A stretch of 64,000 bases of DNA, from contig NZ_QBJD02000007.1 of assembly GCF_003057745.1 (NCBI RefSeq), positions 124,001 through 188,000 on the forward strand, written 5' to 3'. The notes beneath the pieces were generated by a model, which was given only the letters and a program-made list of their open reading frames with translations, searched no databases and was not told the DNA's origin. This document shows, piece after piece, positions 53,968 to 62,827 of the stretch (positions are counted from its first letter, which is position 1; the number at the start of each line of letters is the position of its first letter). The position numbers and the translations under genes were made by a program. Origin of the DNA: Enterobacter sp. RIT418 (lineage in GTDB: Bacteria; Pseudomonadota; Gammaproteobacteria; Enterobacterales; Enterobacteriaceae).

Positions 53968-55470
53968 TTAGCGTTTCGAACCGTAATAGACTTCGTTCCA
54001 GCGCAGCGCGTCTTTGAACGCTGGCAGGCGGGTGTCGTTATCAATCACGGTCAGTTCGATATCGTGCAGCTCGGCGAACTGACGCATGTCGTTCAGATCC
54101 AGCGCGTGGCTGAACACCGTATGGTGCGCGCCACCGGCGACGATCCAGGCTTCGGACGCGGTAGCCAGATCCGGCTGCGCTTTCCACAGGGCGTTGGCGA
54201 CCGGCAGTTTTGGCAGAGAGTGCGGCGTTTCAACCGCATCCACGCAGTTGACCAGCAGGCGGAAGCGATCCCCCAGATCGATCAGGCTGGCGTTGATGGC
54301 CGGGCCGGTGCGGGTGTTGAAGATCAGACGGGCGGGATCGGCCTTGCCGCCAATGCCGAGGTACTGCACGTCAAGAATCGGTTTCTCTTCCACCGCAATA
54401 GACGGGCACACTTCCAGCATGTGCGAGCCGAGCACCAGGTCGTTGCCGTTTTCGAAGTGATAGGTGTAGTCCTCCATAAAGGAGGTGCCGCCCTGCAGAC
54501 CGGTTGACATCACCTTCATGATGCGAAGCAGGGCGGCGGTTTTCCAGTCGCCTTCGCCCGCAAAGCCGTAGCCCTGCTGCATAAGACGTTGTACCGCCAG
54601 GCCCGGGAGCTGCTTCAGGCCGTGGAGGTCTTCAAACGTTGTCGTAAAGGCGTGGAAGCCGCCCTGTTCCAGGAAGCGCTTCATGCCCAGCTCGATGCGC
54701 GCCGCGTCCAGCACGTTCTGGCGCTTGTCGCCGTGGATTTGTGCCGCAGGCGTCAGGCGGTAGCTGCTTTCATATTCGTCTACCAGCGCGCTCACGTCGC
54801 CGTCGCTGATTTCATTGACCACCTGCACCAGATCGCCCACCGCCCAGGTGTTGACGGAGAAGCCGAACTTGATCTGCGCCGCGACTTTATCGCCGTCGGT
54901 GACCGCCACTTCACGCATGTTATCGCCGAAACGCACGACCTTCAGGTGGCGGGTATCTTGTTTAGACACCGCCTGACGCATCCACGAGCCAATACGCTGC
55001 TGCGCCTTGCCATCCTGCCAGTGGCCGGTGACCACCGCGTGCTGCTGGCGCATGCGCGCGCCGATAAAGCCGAACTCGCGGCCGCCGTGCGCGGTCTGGT
55101 TCAGGTTCATGAAGTCCATGTCGATGCTGTCCCACGGCAGGGAGGCGTTGAACTGAGTATGGAACTGCAGCAGCGGTTTGTTGAGGATTGCCAGGCCGTT
55201 GATCCACATTTTGGCCGGGGAGAAGGTGTGCAGCCACACGACCATCCCGGCGCATTTGTCGTCGTAGTTGGCCTCGCGGCAGATGTTGGTAATTTCGTCC
55301 GGCGTTGTACCCAGGGGTTTCAGCACCAGCCTGCACGGCAGTTTTGCTTCCGCGTTGAGGGCATTAACGACGTGCTCGGCGTGTTTCGTCACCTGCTGCA
55401 GCGCTTCCGGCCCGTACAGGTGCTGGCTGCCAATCACAAACCACACTTCATAATTATTAAAAATGGTCAT
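53968..55470 (-). CDS. araA: L-arabinose isomerase
   Basis: The 500-residue Mn-dependent enzyme converts L-arabinose to L-ribulose. It opens [20 protein letters not shown]. Metal-site blocks include [12 protein letters not shown] (Glu306), [10 protein letters not shown] (Glu333), SHMLEVCPS (His350) and [12 protein letters not shown] (His450). An ATG one codon upstream (55473) also exists; the second is used by analogy to E. coli. It lies 10 bp after araB. Confidence 0.97.
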   Translation of the reverse strand: MTIFNNYEVWFVIGSQHLYGPEALQQVTKHAEHVVNALNAEAKLPCRLVLKPLGTTPDEITNICREANYDDKCAGMVVWLHTFSPAKMWINGLAILNKPLLQFHTQFNASLPWDSIDMDFMNLNQTAHGGREFGFIGARMRQQHAVVTGHWQDGKAQQRIGSWMRQAVSKQDTRHLKVVRFGDNMREVAVTDGDKVAAQIKFGFSVNTWAVGDLVQVVNEISDGDVSALVDEYESSYRLTPAAQIHGDKRQNVLDAARIELGMKRFLEQGGFHAFTTTFEDLHGLKQLPGLAVQRLMQQGYGFAGEGDWKTAALLRIMKVMSTGLQGGTSFMEDYTYHFENGNDLVLGSHMLEVCPSIAVEEKPILDVQYLGIGGKADPARLIFNTRTGPAINASLIDLGDRFRLLVNCVDAVETPHSLPKLPVANALWKAQPDLATASEAWIVAGGAHHTVFSHALDLNDMRQFAELHDIELTVIDNDTRLPAFKDALRWNEVYYGSKR

Positions 55471-55480
55471 CATCGTGTCC

Positions 55481-57190
55481 TTAATGGGTCAGGGTTGCCG
55501 TCGTGTCCGCGGTGTGTTTTGACGGGGCGGCGACAGGGAGATAGTGGAGTTCCGCGCTTTTCGCCCACTGCTGGTAGCGCTGATAGAGTTGTTCGAATCG
55601 TTGGGCCTGCTCTGCACGCGGCTGGAGCGTGTTTTCGACGGCGCTGGCCATATGCTGTTGCGCGGTGGGGATATCTGCATGAACGCCCGCGGCGACGGCG
55701 GCGAAAATCGCCGCGCCCAGCGCGCAGCATTGATCGGAAGCGACAATCTGCAGCGGACGGTTGAGCACGTCGCAGCAGGCCTGCATGATCACCGGGTTTT
55801 TACGGGCGATGCCGCCCAGCGCCATCACGTTGTTGACGTCGATGCCCTGGTCGGTGAAGCACTCCATGATGGCGCGCGCGCCGAAGGCCGTTGCGGCAAC
55901 CAGGCCGCCGAACAGCGCAGGCGCGTCGGTCGCCAGGTTGAGATCCGCGATCACCCCCTTCAGGCGCTGGTTAGCAAACGGCGTGCGTCGGCCGTTAAAC
56001 CAGTCCAGCACTACCGGGAGATGGTCGAGAGACGGATTTTTCGCCCAGGCTTCCGTGAGCTGCGGCAGGAGCTGCTTTTTGCTCTCGTCGATCTGGGCTT
56101 TCAGTTCAGGATGCGCCGCCGCCAGCCGATCCAGCGGCCAGCCCAGCACGCGACCAAACCAGGCATAGATATCGCCAAACGCGGACTGGCCGGCTTCCAG
56201 ACCGATGAAGTCCGGCACCACGCTGCCGTCAACCTGGCCGCAGATGCCTTTTACCGCGCGGTCGCCCACGCTGGCCTTGTCGGCTATCAGGATGTCGCAG
56301 GTCGAGGTGCCGATAACTTTCACCAGCGTGTTGGGCTGCGCGCCCGCGCCGACGGCGCCCATATGGCAGTCGAACGCGCCGCCGGAAATCGCTACGTTTT
56401 GCGGCAGGCCGAGGCGCGTCGCCCACTCCTCGCAGAGCGTGCCCACCGGCACGTCGGCGGTGAAGGTGTCGGTAAACAGCGGGTAGGTCAGGCTGTTGTT
56501 GAGGATCGGGTCGAGCTCATCGAAGAAGGCGGCCGGCGGCAGGCCGCCCCAGCCTTCATGCCACAGGGATTTATGCCCGGCGCTGCAGCGGCCGCGGCGG
56601 ATATCCTGCGGGCGCGTGGTGCCGGAAAGCAGCGCGGGGACCCAGTCGCAAAGCTCCACCCACGATGCCGCAGCCTGCGCTACCGCCGCGTCCGCGCGGG
56701 TCACGTGCAGGATTTTGGCCCAGAACCATTCGCTGGAGTAAATGCCGCCGATATAGCGCGAGTAGTCCGTTTTGCCTGGCTGATGGCACAGGCGGGTGAT
56801 GGCTTCGGCCTCATCAACGGCGGTGTGGTCCTTCCACAGCACGAACATGGCGTTCGGGTTGTCGGCAAACTCCGGGCGCAGCGCCAGCACGCGGCCTTCG
56901 GCATCTATCGGAGCGGGGGTAGAGCCGGTGCTGTCGACGCCGATGCCGACAATCTCCGCGCGCTGCGCGTCGGTCAGTTCAGCCAGTACGGTTTTGATGG
57001 CCGCTTCCATCGACTCGATGTAGTCGCGCGGATGGTGGCGGAACCGGTTGTTTGGCCCGTCGCAGTAGCGCCCCTCTTGCCAGCGCGGGTACCACTCAAC
57101 GCTGGTTGCTATCTCCTGGCCGGTTGAACATTCCACCGCCAGGGCGCGAACCGAGTCGCTGCCGAAATCGAGGCCAATCGCAATTGCCAT
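55481..57190 (-). CDS. araB: L-ribulokinase
   Basis: The 569-residue FGGY-family sugar kinase phosphorylates L-ribulose at O5. It has [18 protein letters not shown] at the N-terminus (ATP phosphate loop), [12 protein letters not shown], and [14 protein letters not shown] in the C-terminal lobe. The ATG at 57190 ([10 protein letters not shown]) matches E. coli; the frame reaching 57226 would run into the promoter -10. It heads araBAD. Confidence 0.97.
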   Translation of the reverse strand: MAIAIGLDFGSDSVRALAVECSTGQEIATSVEWYPRWQEGRYCDGPNNRFRHHPRDYIESMEAAIKTVLAELTDAQRAEIVGIGVDSTGSTPAPIDAEGRVLALRPEFADNPNAMFVLWKDHTAVDEAEAITRLCHQPGKTDYSRYIGGIYSSEWFWAKILHVTRADAAVAQAAASWVELCDWVPALLSGTTRPQDIRRGRCSAGHKSLWHEGWGGLPPAAFFDELDPILNNSLTYPLFTDTFTADVPVGTLCEEWATRLGLPQNVAISGGAFDCHMGAVGAGAQPNTLVKVIGTSTCDILIADKASVGDRAVKGICGQVDGSVVPDFIGLEAGQSAFGDIYAWFGRVLGWPLDRLAAAHPELKAQIDESKKQLLPQLTEAWAKNPSLDHLPVVLDWFNGRRTPFANQRLKGVIADLNLATDAPALFGGLVAATAFGARAIMECFTDQGIDVNNVMALGGIARKNPVIMQACCDVLNRPLQIVASDQCCALGAAIFAAVAAGVHADIPTAQQHMASAVENTLQPRAEQAQRFEQLYQRYQQWAKSAELHYLPVAAPSKHTADTTATLTH

Positions 57191-57222
57191 GGTGTTACTC
57201 CATAAAAAACAGGTATGGAGGA

Positions 57223-57252
57223 ACATTAGAGACTGGGGGCAAAAATCGTCAG
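57223..57252 (-). promoter_or_regulatory. araBAD promoter
   Basis: On the minus strand CTGACG (57247-57252) is the -35 and TAATGT (57223-57228) the -10, with 18 bp between. E. coli has CTGACG and TACTGT in the same places. Confidence 0.85.
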
Positions 57253-57285
57253 GCAGTATTCGCTAATCTTATGGACTAAATTGCT
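57249..57285 (-). promoter_or_regulatory. AraC sites araI1 and araI2
   Basis: On the minus strand I1 reads AGCAATTTAGTCCATA (57270-57285) and I2 TAGCGAATACTGCCTGA (57249-57265). They are direct repeats overlapping the -35, as in E. coli (TAGC-N7-TCCATA pattern). Confidence 0.85.
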
Positions 57286-57299
57286 GTAGCAACGGAAAG

Positions 57300-57360
57300 T
57301 GTGACGCTGTGCAAATAATCAATGTGGACATTTCTGCCGTAGTTATAGACACTTTTGTTG
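57300..57360. promoter_or_regulatory. CRP site and araO1 in the araB-araC gap
   Basis: TGTGACGCTGTGCAAA (57300-57315) is the CRP site, almost identical to that of E. coli ara. GTGGACATTTCTGCCGTAG then TTATAGACAC (57321-57360) is araO1, two AraC half-sites that also overlap the araC promoter. Confidence 0.8.
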
Positions 57361-57477
57361 CTGCCGAATCGCCATTGATGAAGGATAAATTCGCGGAGAA
57401 GGCGGTAGCACGGTGAAGGGAAAAGTGCAGCGAGCCATTTTGGACCTTTACCCACGCCGTTTTTAACCTGCTTTTAT

Positions 57478-57497
57478 CGATATGGACAATTGGTTTC
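57478..57497. promoter_or_regulatory. araO2 looping half-site
   Basis: TATGGACAATTGGTTTC (57481-57497) equals the E. coli araO2 core. It lies 29 bp before the araC start and about 210 bp from araI1, so the repressing DNA loop seen in E. coli should form. The remaining 57361-57477 shows no gene. Confidence 0.8.
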
Positions 57498-57525
57498 CTT
57501 CGGGACCGCCGGGAGAACTGAATTT

Positions 57526-58371
57526 ATGGCTGAAACGCAAAACGATCCCCTGTTGCCTGGCTACTCGTTTAACGCGCATCTTGTCGCGGGGCTGACGCCC
57601 ATCGAGGCGGAGGGCTATCTGGATTTTTACGTCGACCGACCGCTGGGGATGAAGGGCTATATTTTAAATCTCACGGTGCGCGGCGAAGGGGTGATTCAAA
57701 ACGGCGACCAGCAGTTTGTCTGCCGCCCCGGCGACATCCTGTTGTTCCCGCCGGGGGAGATCCACCACTATGGCCGTCATCCGGAGGCGAAGGAGTGGTA
57801 TCACCAGTGGGTCTATTTCCGCCCGCGCGCCTACTGGCAGGAGTGGCTCTCCTGGCCCGCGATTTTTGCCCATACCGGCTTTTACCGGCCCGACGACGCG
57901 CACCAGGCGCAGTTTCGCGAGCTGTTTGCGCAGATTATCGAGGCGGGGCAGGCGGGAGGGCGCTACGCCGAGCTGCTGGCGATCAACCTGCTTGAGCAGC
58001 TGCTGCTGCGGCGCATGGAGGCGATCAACGAGTCGCTGAACCCGCCGCTGGATAACCGCGTGCGCGATGCCTGCCAGTACATCAGCGATCACCTGGCCGA
58101 TAGCCAGTTTGATATCGCCAGCGTTGCCCAGCACGTCTGTCTGTCGCCGTCGCGCCTGTCGCATCTATTCCGCCAGCAGCTTGGCGTGAGCGTGCTGAGC
58201 TGGCGGGAGGATCAGCGCATCAGCCAGGCGAAGCTGTTGCTCAGCACCACCCGTATGCCTATTGCGAGCGTGGGGCGCAACGTAGGGTTTGAGGATCAGC
58301 TCTATTTCTCCCGCGTCTTTAAAAAATGCACCGGCGCCAGCCCGAGTGATTTCCGCGCAGGTTGTGAATAA
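57526..58371 (+). CDS. araC: Arabinose operon regulator AraC
   Basis: The 281-residue protein has the N-terminal arabinose-binding and dimerisation cupin domain (about 1-165; [24 protein letters not shown] sequence at about 65-84) and the C-terminal AraC/XylS DNA-binding domain with two helix-turn-helices ([20 protein letters not shown] and [20 protein letters not shown]). It ends SDFRAGCE, 11 residues before the E. coli K-12 end, as in some other enterobacteria. The ATG at 57526 gives [15 protein letters not shown]. It activates araBAD with arabinose and loops without. Confidence 0.97.
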   Translation: MAETQNDPLLPGYSFNAHLVAGLTPIEAEGYLDFYVDRPLGMKGYILNLTVRGEGVIQNGDQQFVCRPGDILLFPPGEIHHYGRHPEAKEWYHQWVYFRPRAYWQEWLSWPAIFAHTGFYRPDDAHQAQFRELFAQIIEAGQAGGRYAELLAINLLEQLLLRRMEAINESLNPPLDNRVRDACQYISDHLADSQFDIASVAQHVCLSPSRLSHLFRQQLGVSVLSWREDQRISQAKLLLSTTRMPIASVGRNVGFEDQLYFSRVFKKCTGASPSDFRAGCE

Positions 58372-58499
58372 ACGGTAAAGAAAAATAAACAAACAGGTGA
58401 ACCTGCCCGGCAACCTGTAAACTATTCAGACAATTGTTGCCTTGACGCGACGCAGGGCGCTGAGCAGAATCGCTGATTCGTTTACCGATCGGAATCGTT

Positions 58500-59267
58500 A
58501 TGCAGCCATTGCTGGAACATTTTATCACCCAGTCCGTTATGTATTCGCTCATCGCCGTGGCGCTGGTGGCGTTTCTGGAATCACTGGCGCTCGTAGGGCT
58601 TGTCCTCCCCGGCACCGTGATGATGGCGGGGCTCGGGGCGCTTATCGGCAGCGGTGAGGTCAACTTCTGGCAGGCGTGGATGGCCGGGATCGTCGGCTGC
58701 CTGCTGGGCGACTGGATCTCGTTCTGGCTGGGCTGGCGCTTTAAGAAGCCGCTGCACCGCTGGTCGTTTATGAAAAAGAACAAGGCGCTGCTGGATAAAA
58801 CCGAGCACGCGCTGCATCAGCACAGCATGTTCACCATTCTGGTGGGCCGTTTCGTTGGGCCAACGCGTCCGCTGGTGCCGATGGTGGCGGGGATGCTGGA
58901 CCTGCCCGTCGCGAAGTTCGTGGTGCCGAACATTATCGGTTGCGTGTTCTGGCCGCCGTTTTATTTCCTGCCGGGGATCCTGGCGGGAGCCGCGATTGAT
59001 ATTCCTGACGGTATGCAGAGCGGCGAGTTTAAGTGGCTGCTGCTGGGAACGGCGGTGCTGCTGTGGCTGGCGGGCTGGCTGTGCTGGCGGCTGTGGCGCA
59101 GCGCGAAAGCGAACGTCGATCGCCTGACGCGCTATCTTCCGCGCTCTCGCCTGTTGTGGCTGGCCCCGCTGACGCTGGGTGTGGCCGTGGTCGCGCTGGT
59201 CGCGCTGATTCGCCACCCGCTGATGCCGGTATATGGTGAGATTTTATTGAAAGTGGTCAGCCGTTAA
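58500..59267 (+). CDS. yabI: DedA-family inner-membrane protein YabI
   Basis: The 255-residue membrane protein belongs to the DedA/SNARE-associated family, linked to lipid carrier (undecaprenyl phosphate or phospholipid) translocation and proton homeostasis. It has five or six hydrophobic segments and the family blocks FLESLALVGLVLPGT and VGRFVGPTRPLVPMVAGM (with the conserved Arg residues). It follows araC by 128 bp and converges on thiQ. Confidence 0.93.
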   Translation: MQPLLEHFITQSVMYSLIAVALVAFLESLALVGLVLPGTVMMAGLGALIGSGEVNFWQAWMAGIVGCLLGDWISFWLGWRFKKPLHRWSFMKKNKALLDKTEHALHQHSMFTILVGRFVGPTRPLVPMVAGMLDLPVAKFVVPNIIGCVFWPPFYFLPGILAGAAIDIPDGMQSGEFKWLLLGTAVLLWLAGWLCWRLWRSAKANVDRLTRYLPRSRLLWLAPLTLGVAVVALVALIRHPLMPVYGEILLKVVSR

Positions 59268-59275
59268 GGACTTTT

Positions 59276-59312
59276 CCCTCTCCCCGTGGGAGAGGGTCAG
59301 GGTGAGGGCATC
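59276..59312 (+). repeat. Dispersed CCCTCTCCC hairpin element, copy C
   Basis: CCCTCTCCC and GGGAGAGGG pair, followed by TCAGGGTGAGGGCATCA. The tail, GACGGCAC, also resembles that of copy D. Lies directly after yabI. Confidence 0.8.
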
Positions 59313-59332
59313 AGACGGCACAAGGTAAAAGC

Positions 59333-59359
59333 AAAACGGCAACCAGAGTTGCCGTTTTT
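59333..59359. terminator. Terminator between yabI and thiQ
   Basis: AAAACGGCAAC and GTTGCCGTTTT form a stem with a short CAGA loop and flanking A/T runs. It serves both convergent genes and sits between repeat copies C and D. Confidence 0.88.
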
Positions 59360-59369
59360 AATGTTTGTA

Positions 59370-59407
59370 CCCTCTCCCTGTGGGAGAGGGCTAGGGTGAG
59401 GGCATCA
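59370..59407 (+). repeat. Dispersed CCCTCTCCC hairpin element, copy D
   Basis: CCCTCTCCC, TGT, GGGAGAGGG, then CTAGGGTGAGGGCATCA. It is in direct orientation to copy C, 94 bp away, and it overlaps the last codon and stop of thiQ (stop near 59405). Confidence 0.8.
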
Positions 59408-60106
59408 AACCGCACGAATGCCCAGCAGTGAAGATGCCCCCGCTCTACCGCTCAGCAGTTCTTCCGTCTTCCCATCCCACAGAATCCGCCCCTCGGCGAC
59501 GACTACCGATCGCGGCGCAATCCGCGCGGCATCTTCTATGCTGTGCGACACCATCAGCATGGTGAGCTGCTGGCGCTGGCAGACGTCCTGCACCAGCGCC
59601 AGCATCTCCTGGCGCAGCGCCGGATCGAGCGCGGAAAACGGTTCGTCCAGCAGCAGCACCGGCTGCTCGCGCACCAGGCAGCGTGCCAGCGCCACGCGCT
59701 GGCGCTGGCCGCCGGAGAGCTCGCCGGGCAGACGGTCAATAAAATCCCCAATCCCCATCTGTGCGGCGATGGTCTCGAGCTTTTGCCGCTGGGCGGCGCT
59801 GAGCTTCATGCCCGGGTGCATCCCCAGGGCGATGTTCTGCCGCACCGTCAGGTGGGTAAACAGGTTATTTTCCTGAAACAGCATTGAAACCGGACGCCGC
59901 GCGGGAGGCGTACGGGTATGATCCTGATTTTCTATCAGAATCGACCCGCTCGCCGGCTGCAGGAAACCGGCAATCAGGCTGAGCAAGGTGCTCTTGCCCG
60001 CGCCGCTGGGGCCGAGGATCGCGATCGTTTCACCCTGTTTCACCGACAGCGTGAAGCGCATCGGCAGATGCTGGTAGAGCCAGGTCACATCAATCAGTTT
60101 TAACAT
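59405..60106 (-). CDS. thiQ: Thiamine ABC transporter ATP-binding protein
   Basis: The 233-residue ATPase powers ThiBPQ uptake of thiamine and thiamine diphosphate. Walker A is [13 protein letters not shown] (residues 32-44), the signature is [13 protein letters not shown] and Walker B is [12 protein letters not shown]. The ATG at 60106 ([15 protein letters not shown]) fits the family; the frame to 60298 lies inside thiP and is rejected. It overlaps thiP by 17 bp. Its stop touches repeat copy D. Confidence 0.96.
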   Translation of the reverse strand: MLKLIDVTWLYQHLPMRFTLSVKQGETIAILGPSGAGKSTLLSLIAGFLQPASGSILIENQDHTRTPPARRPVSMLFQENNLFTHLTVRQNIALGMHPGMKLSAAQRQKLETIAAQMGIGDFIDRLPGELSGGQRQRVALARCLVREQPVLLLDEPFSALDPALRQEMLALVQDVCQRQQLTMLMVSHSIEDAARIAPRSVVVAEGRILWDGKTEELLSGRAGASSLLGIRAV

Positions 60107-61700
60107 CACGCCCCGGAAGTTTTTCAATAACGGTAAATAACGCAAAGCACAGCAGCAGGAGCAGCAGCGCCGTGACGGCCCCGTCCTGGCTGCGGTAGGA
60201 GCCAATTTGCTGATACAGCCAGAATGGCAGCGTGCGGAAATCGTCACTGCCGAACAGCGCCACCACGCCAAAATCGCCCATCGACAGCACGCAGGCAAAG
60301 GCCAGCGCCTGCGCCAGCGGACGCTTCAGCGCGCGCAGTTCAACCACCTTCAGCCGCTGCCAGCCCTGCATCCCCAGCGACTGGCAGAGCAGACCGTAGC
60401 GGCTGTTCACGTCGCGCATTGGGTTTTCCAGCACTTTAATGGCGTATGGGATCGCCATCAGGGCGTTGGTAAAAATGACGATCCCGTCGGCGCTTTCCGG
60501 CAGGCCAACGGTACTGTTGAACAGCAAAAAGAAGCCCGTCGCCAGGACGATGCCCGGCATGGCCAGGATCAGCATCCCCGTCAGCTCCAGCGCTTGTCCA
60601 GCCCGGCGGGCCTGACGCGCGTAAAGCTCGCGGCTGCTCCAGAGCAGCATCATGGTCAGAAGAACACAGAGTACTCCCGCGGCGAGCGCGATGCGGACCG
60701 AGGTCCACGTTGCCTGCCAGAGCACGGGCTGGCGGAGCACGGACGCCAGGTTCAGATTGACGCCGTCGACAACGACAGCCATCAGCGGCGGCAGCAACAG
60801 CAGCAGGGCGAGCGCGATAAGGACTACGTCCGCGATGCGGCTGTGCAGGCTATCCTGCGGGTCGCGCCAGCCTGATACCTGATTGCTGCCGGGGTTAAAG
60901 GCTTTGCTCAGGCGCTGGGCGAGCAGCACCAGCGCCAGGCAGCAAACCATCTGCACCATCGCCAGCAGCGCGGCGCGGCCGGGATCGTAGTCATAGCTTA
61001 GCGCCTGGTAGATCGCCAGCTCAATGGTGGTGGCCTGCGGCCCGCCGCCGAGGGAGAGTACGGTGGCGAAGCTGGCGAAGCACAGCATAAAAATAAGCGC
61101 CGCGGTCGGCGGAATGTGCCGCCTTAGCCACGGCCATTCGACAAAGCGGAAGAACGAGACGCCGCGCATGCCGAGCTGGGCGGCAAGCTGGCGCTGCTCG
61201 CCGGGGATGCTTTCCAGCGCCTGCAGGAAGAGCCGCGTTGCCATCGGCATGTTGAAGAAGATGTGCGCCAGCAAAATGCCCTTCAGCCCGTAGGGTGAGA
61301 ACGTCCACTCCAGGCCGAGAAAATGGAAGAGCGAGGCGAGCCAGCCCTGACGCCCGTAAACGCTCAGAATGCCAAACACGGCCACCAGAACGGGCAGGAT
61401 CAGCGTCATGGCGCACAGGCGCAGCAGGGCCTGCCTGCCGGGAAAACGCCGGCGATAAAGCGCTCTGGCCAGAAAAATGGCCGGGATCGTCGACAGCAGG
61501 GCAGAGAGAAACGCCTGCCAGAACGAGAACCGGATAACGTGCCACAGATAGCCGTCGTGCCAGAACGCGAGAAGGTTGCTCTCCGGCGTGTTGAACCACA
61601 GCGCAAGAAATGCCCCGAGGCTCACCGCCACCATCAGCACGGCGGCAAGCAGCCCGGGGAGTAGCCAGCCGGGGATCAACGGCTGACGGCGCGTTGCCAT
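60090..61700 (-). CDS. thiP: Thiamine ABC transporter permease
   Basis: The 536-residue inner-membrane permease has about 12 hydrophobic segments in two homologous halves, each with a binding-protein-dependent permease EAA-like loop. It forms the channel for thiamine and thiamine diphosphate. The start [19 protein letters not shown] matches E. coli and its length. It overlaps thiB by 25 bp and thiQ by 17 bp. Confidence 0.96.
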   Translation of the reverse strand: MATRRQPLIPGWLLPGLLAAVLMVAVSLGAFLALWFNTPESNLLAFWHDGYLWHVIRFSFWQAFLSALLSTIPAIFLARALYRRRFPGRQALLRLCAMTLILPVLVAVFGILSVYGRQGWLASLFHFLGLEWTFSPYGLKGILLAHIFFNMPMATRLFLQALESIPGEQRQLAAQLGMRGVSFFRFVEWPWLRRHIPPTAALIFMLCFASFATVLSLGGGPQATTIELAIYQALSYDYDPGRAALLAMVQMVCCLALVLLAQRLSKAFNPGSNQVSGWRDPQDSLHSRIADVVLIALALLLLLPPLMAVVVDGVNLNLASVLRQPVLWQATWTSVRIALAAGVLCVLLTMMLLWSSRELYARQARRAGQALELTGMLILAMPGIVLATGFFLLFNSTVGLPESADGIVIFTNALMAIPYAIKVLENPMRDVNSRYGLLCQSLGMQGWQRLKVVELRALKRPLAQALAFACVLSMGDFGVVALFGSDDFRTLPFWLYQQIGSYRSQDGAVTALLLLLLCFALFTVIEKLPGRDVKTD

Positions 61701-62659
61701 TCACTTACCCATGCTGCGCGCTGCGCGGCGACCTGCTGCGGCGTAAACTCCAGCGAGGTTTTTGGCTTAGTCAGCCGATTAAATCCGGCGGGAAGCGTGA
61801 CGTCGGTGACCGGATACATCCAGTTGCCCGTCGGGATTGCTGTCTGGAACGCCGGGGAAACCATAAATTTCAGGAACTTTTCGGCCAGTTCCGGCTGCTT
61901 GCTGGCGGCGGTTCGCGCGGCGACTTCTACCTGCAGATAGTGGCCTTCGGCGAAATCAGCGGCCGCGTAGTTGTCTTTCTTCTCGGCGATGATGTGGTAG
62001 GCCGGAGAGGTGGTGTAGCTCAGCACCAGGTCGCTTTCGCCTTTCAGGAACAGGCCGTAGGCTTCGCTCCATCCCTTAGTGACGGTGACGGTTTTGGCGG
62101 CCAGCTTCTGCCAGGCGTCAGGCGCTTTGTCGCCGTAGACTTTCTGCATCCACAGCAGCAGCCCCAGGCCCGGCGTGCTGGTGCGAGGGTCCTCGTAGAT
62201 CACGCGCCATTTCCGATCGCTTTCAACCAGCTCTTTCAGGCTTTTCGGCGGGTTTTTCAGCCTGTTTTTGTCATACACGAAAGCAAAGTAGCCGTAATCG
62301 AACGGCACAAAGGTGTCATTCTTCCAGCCGCCCGGCACGTTCACGGCATCGGTCGCGACGCCGCTTTTGGCAAACAGCTTCGTTTGCGTGGCCGCGTCCA
62401 GCAGGTTGTTATCCAGCCCGAGCACCACGTCGGCCTTGCTGTTTTTGCCCTCCATGCGCAGGCGGTTAAGCAGCGATACGCCGTCCTCCAGCGCCACGAA
62501 CTTCAGCTCGCAGCCGCAGTCGGCTTCAAAAGCTTTTTTGACCACCGGGCCGGGGCCCCAGTCGGCGGAGAAAGAGTCATAGGTGTAGACCGTCAGAACG
62601 GGCTTCGCGAACGCGGGCAGCGCAAACAGCGCCAGCAGGGGAAGACATTTTTTTAACAC
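61676..62659 (-). CDS. thiB: Thiamine-binding periplasmic protein
   Basis: The 327-residue binding protein has a signal peptide (MLKKCLPLLALFALPAFA) and captures thiamine, TMP and TPP in the periplasm. VLTVYTYDSFSADWGPGP and NDTFVPFDYGYFAFVYD are family blocks. The start is GTG at 62659 with GAGGTG upstream, giving the E. coli length; an ATG at 62707 would lie within the riboswitch. It heads thiBPQ. Confidence 0.96.
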   Translation of the reverse strand: MLKKCLPLLALFALPAFAKPVLTVYTYDSFSADWGPGPVVKKAFEADCGCELKFVALEDGVSLLNRLRMEGKNSKADVVLGLDNNLLDAATQTKLFAKSGVATDAVNVPGGWKNDTFVPFDYGYFAFVYDKNRLKNPPKSLKELVESDRKWRVIYEDPRTSTPGLGLLLWMQKVYGDKAPDAWQKLAAKTVTVTKGWSEAYGLFLKGESDLVLSYTTSPAYHIIAEKKDNYAAADFAEGHYLQVEVAARTAASKQPELAEKFLKFMVSPAFQTAIPTGNWMYPVTDVTLPAGFNRLTKPKTSLEFTPQQVAAQRAAWVSEWQRAVSR

Positions 62660-62704
62660 TTTGCACCTCAGGGTTGAGTGGCAAAGGATTTTGAGAGACA
62701 GCCT

Positions 62705-62787
62705 CAAATCCCTTCGCCGGCGTTATCCGGATCAGGTTCGACGGGTATTATCTCAGCGCACATCAGTGATGCAGCACCCCGTTGAGA
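62705..62787 (-). promoter_or_regulatory. TPP (THI-box) riboswitch of thiBPQ
   Basis: On the minus strand the conserved THI elements appear in order: GGGGTGCTGCATC, CTGAGATAATACCCG, GAACCTGATCCGGATAA and GCCGGCGAAGGGA. TPP binding would shut off thiB expression. The thiB GTG is about 45 bp downstream. Confidence 0.95.
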
Positions 62788-62827
62788 ACGGCGCTATTGT
62801 AATGATTTGGTGAATATTACGAAAGCG

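Noticed and set aside
55544..57127. 527-codon open frame opposite araB
   Set aside because: Antisense shadow of araB; composition (Arg/Ala/Gly/His) has no recognisable domain and araB is certain.
62660..62707. N-terminal extension of ThiB to an upstream ATG
   Set aside because: It would start inside the TPP riboswitch and spoil the signal peptide; GTG 62659 has a ribosome site.
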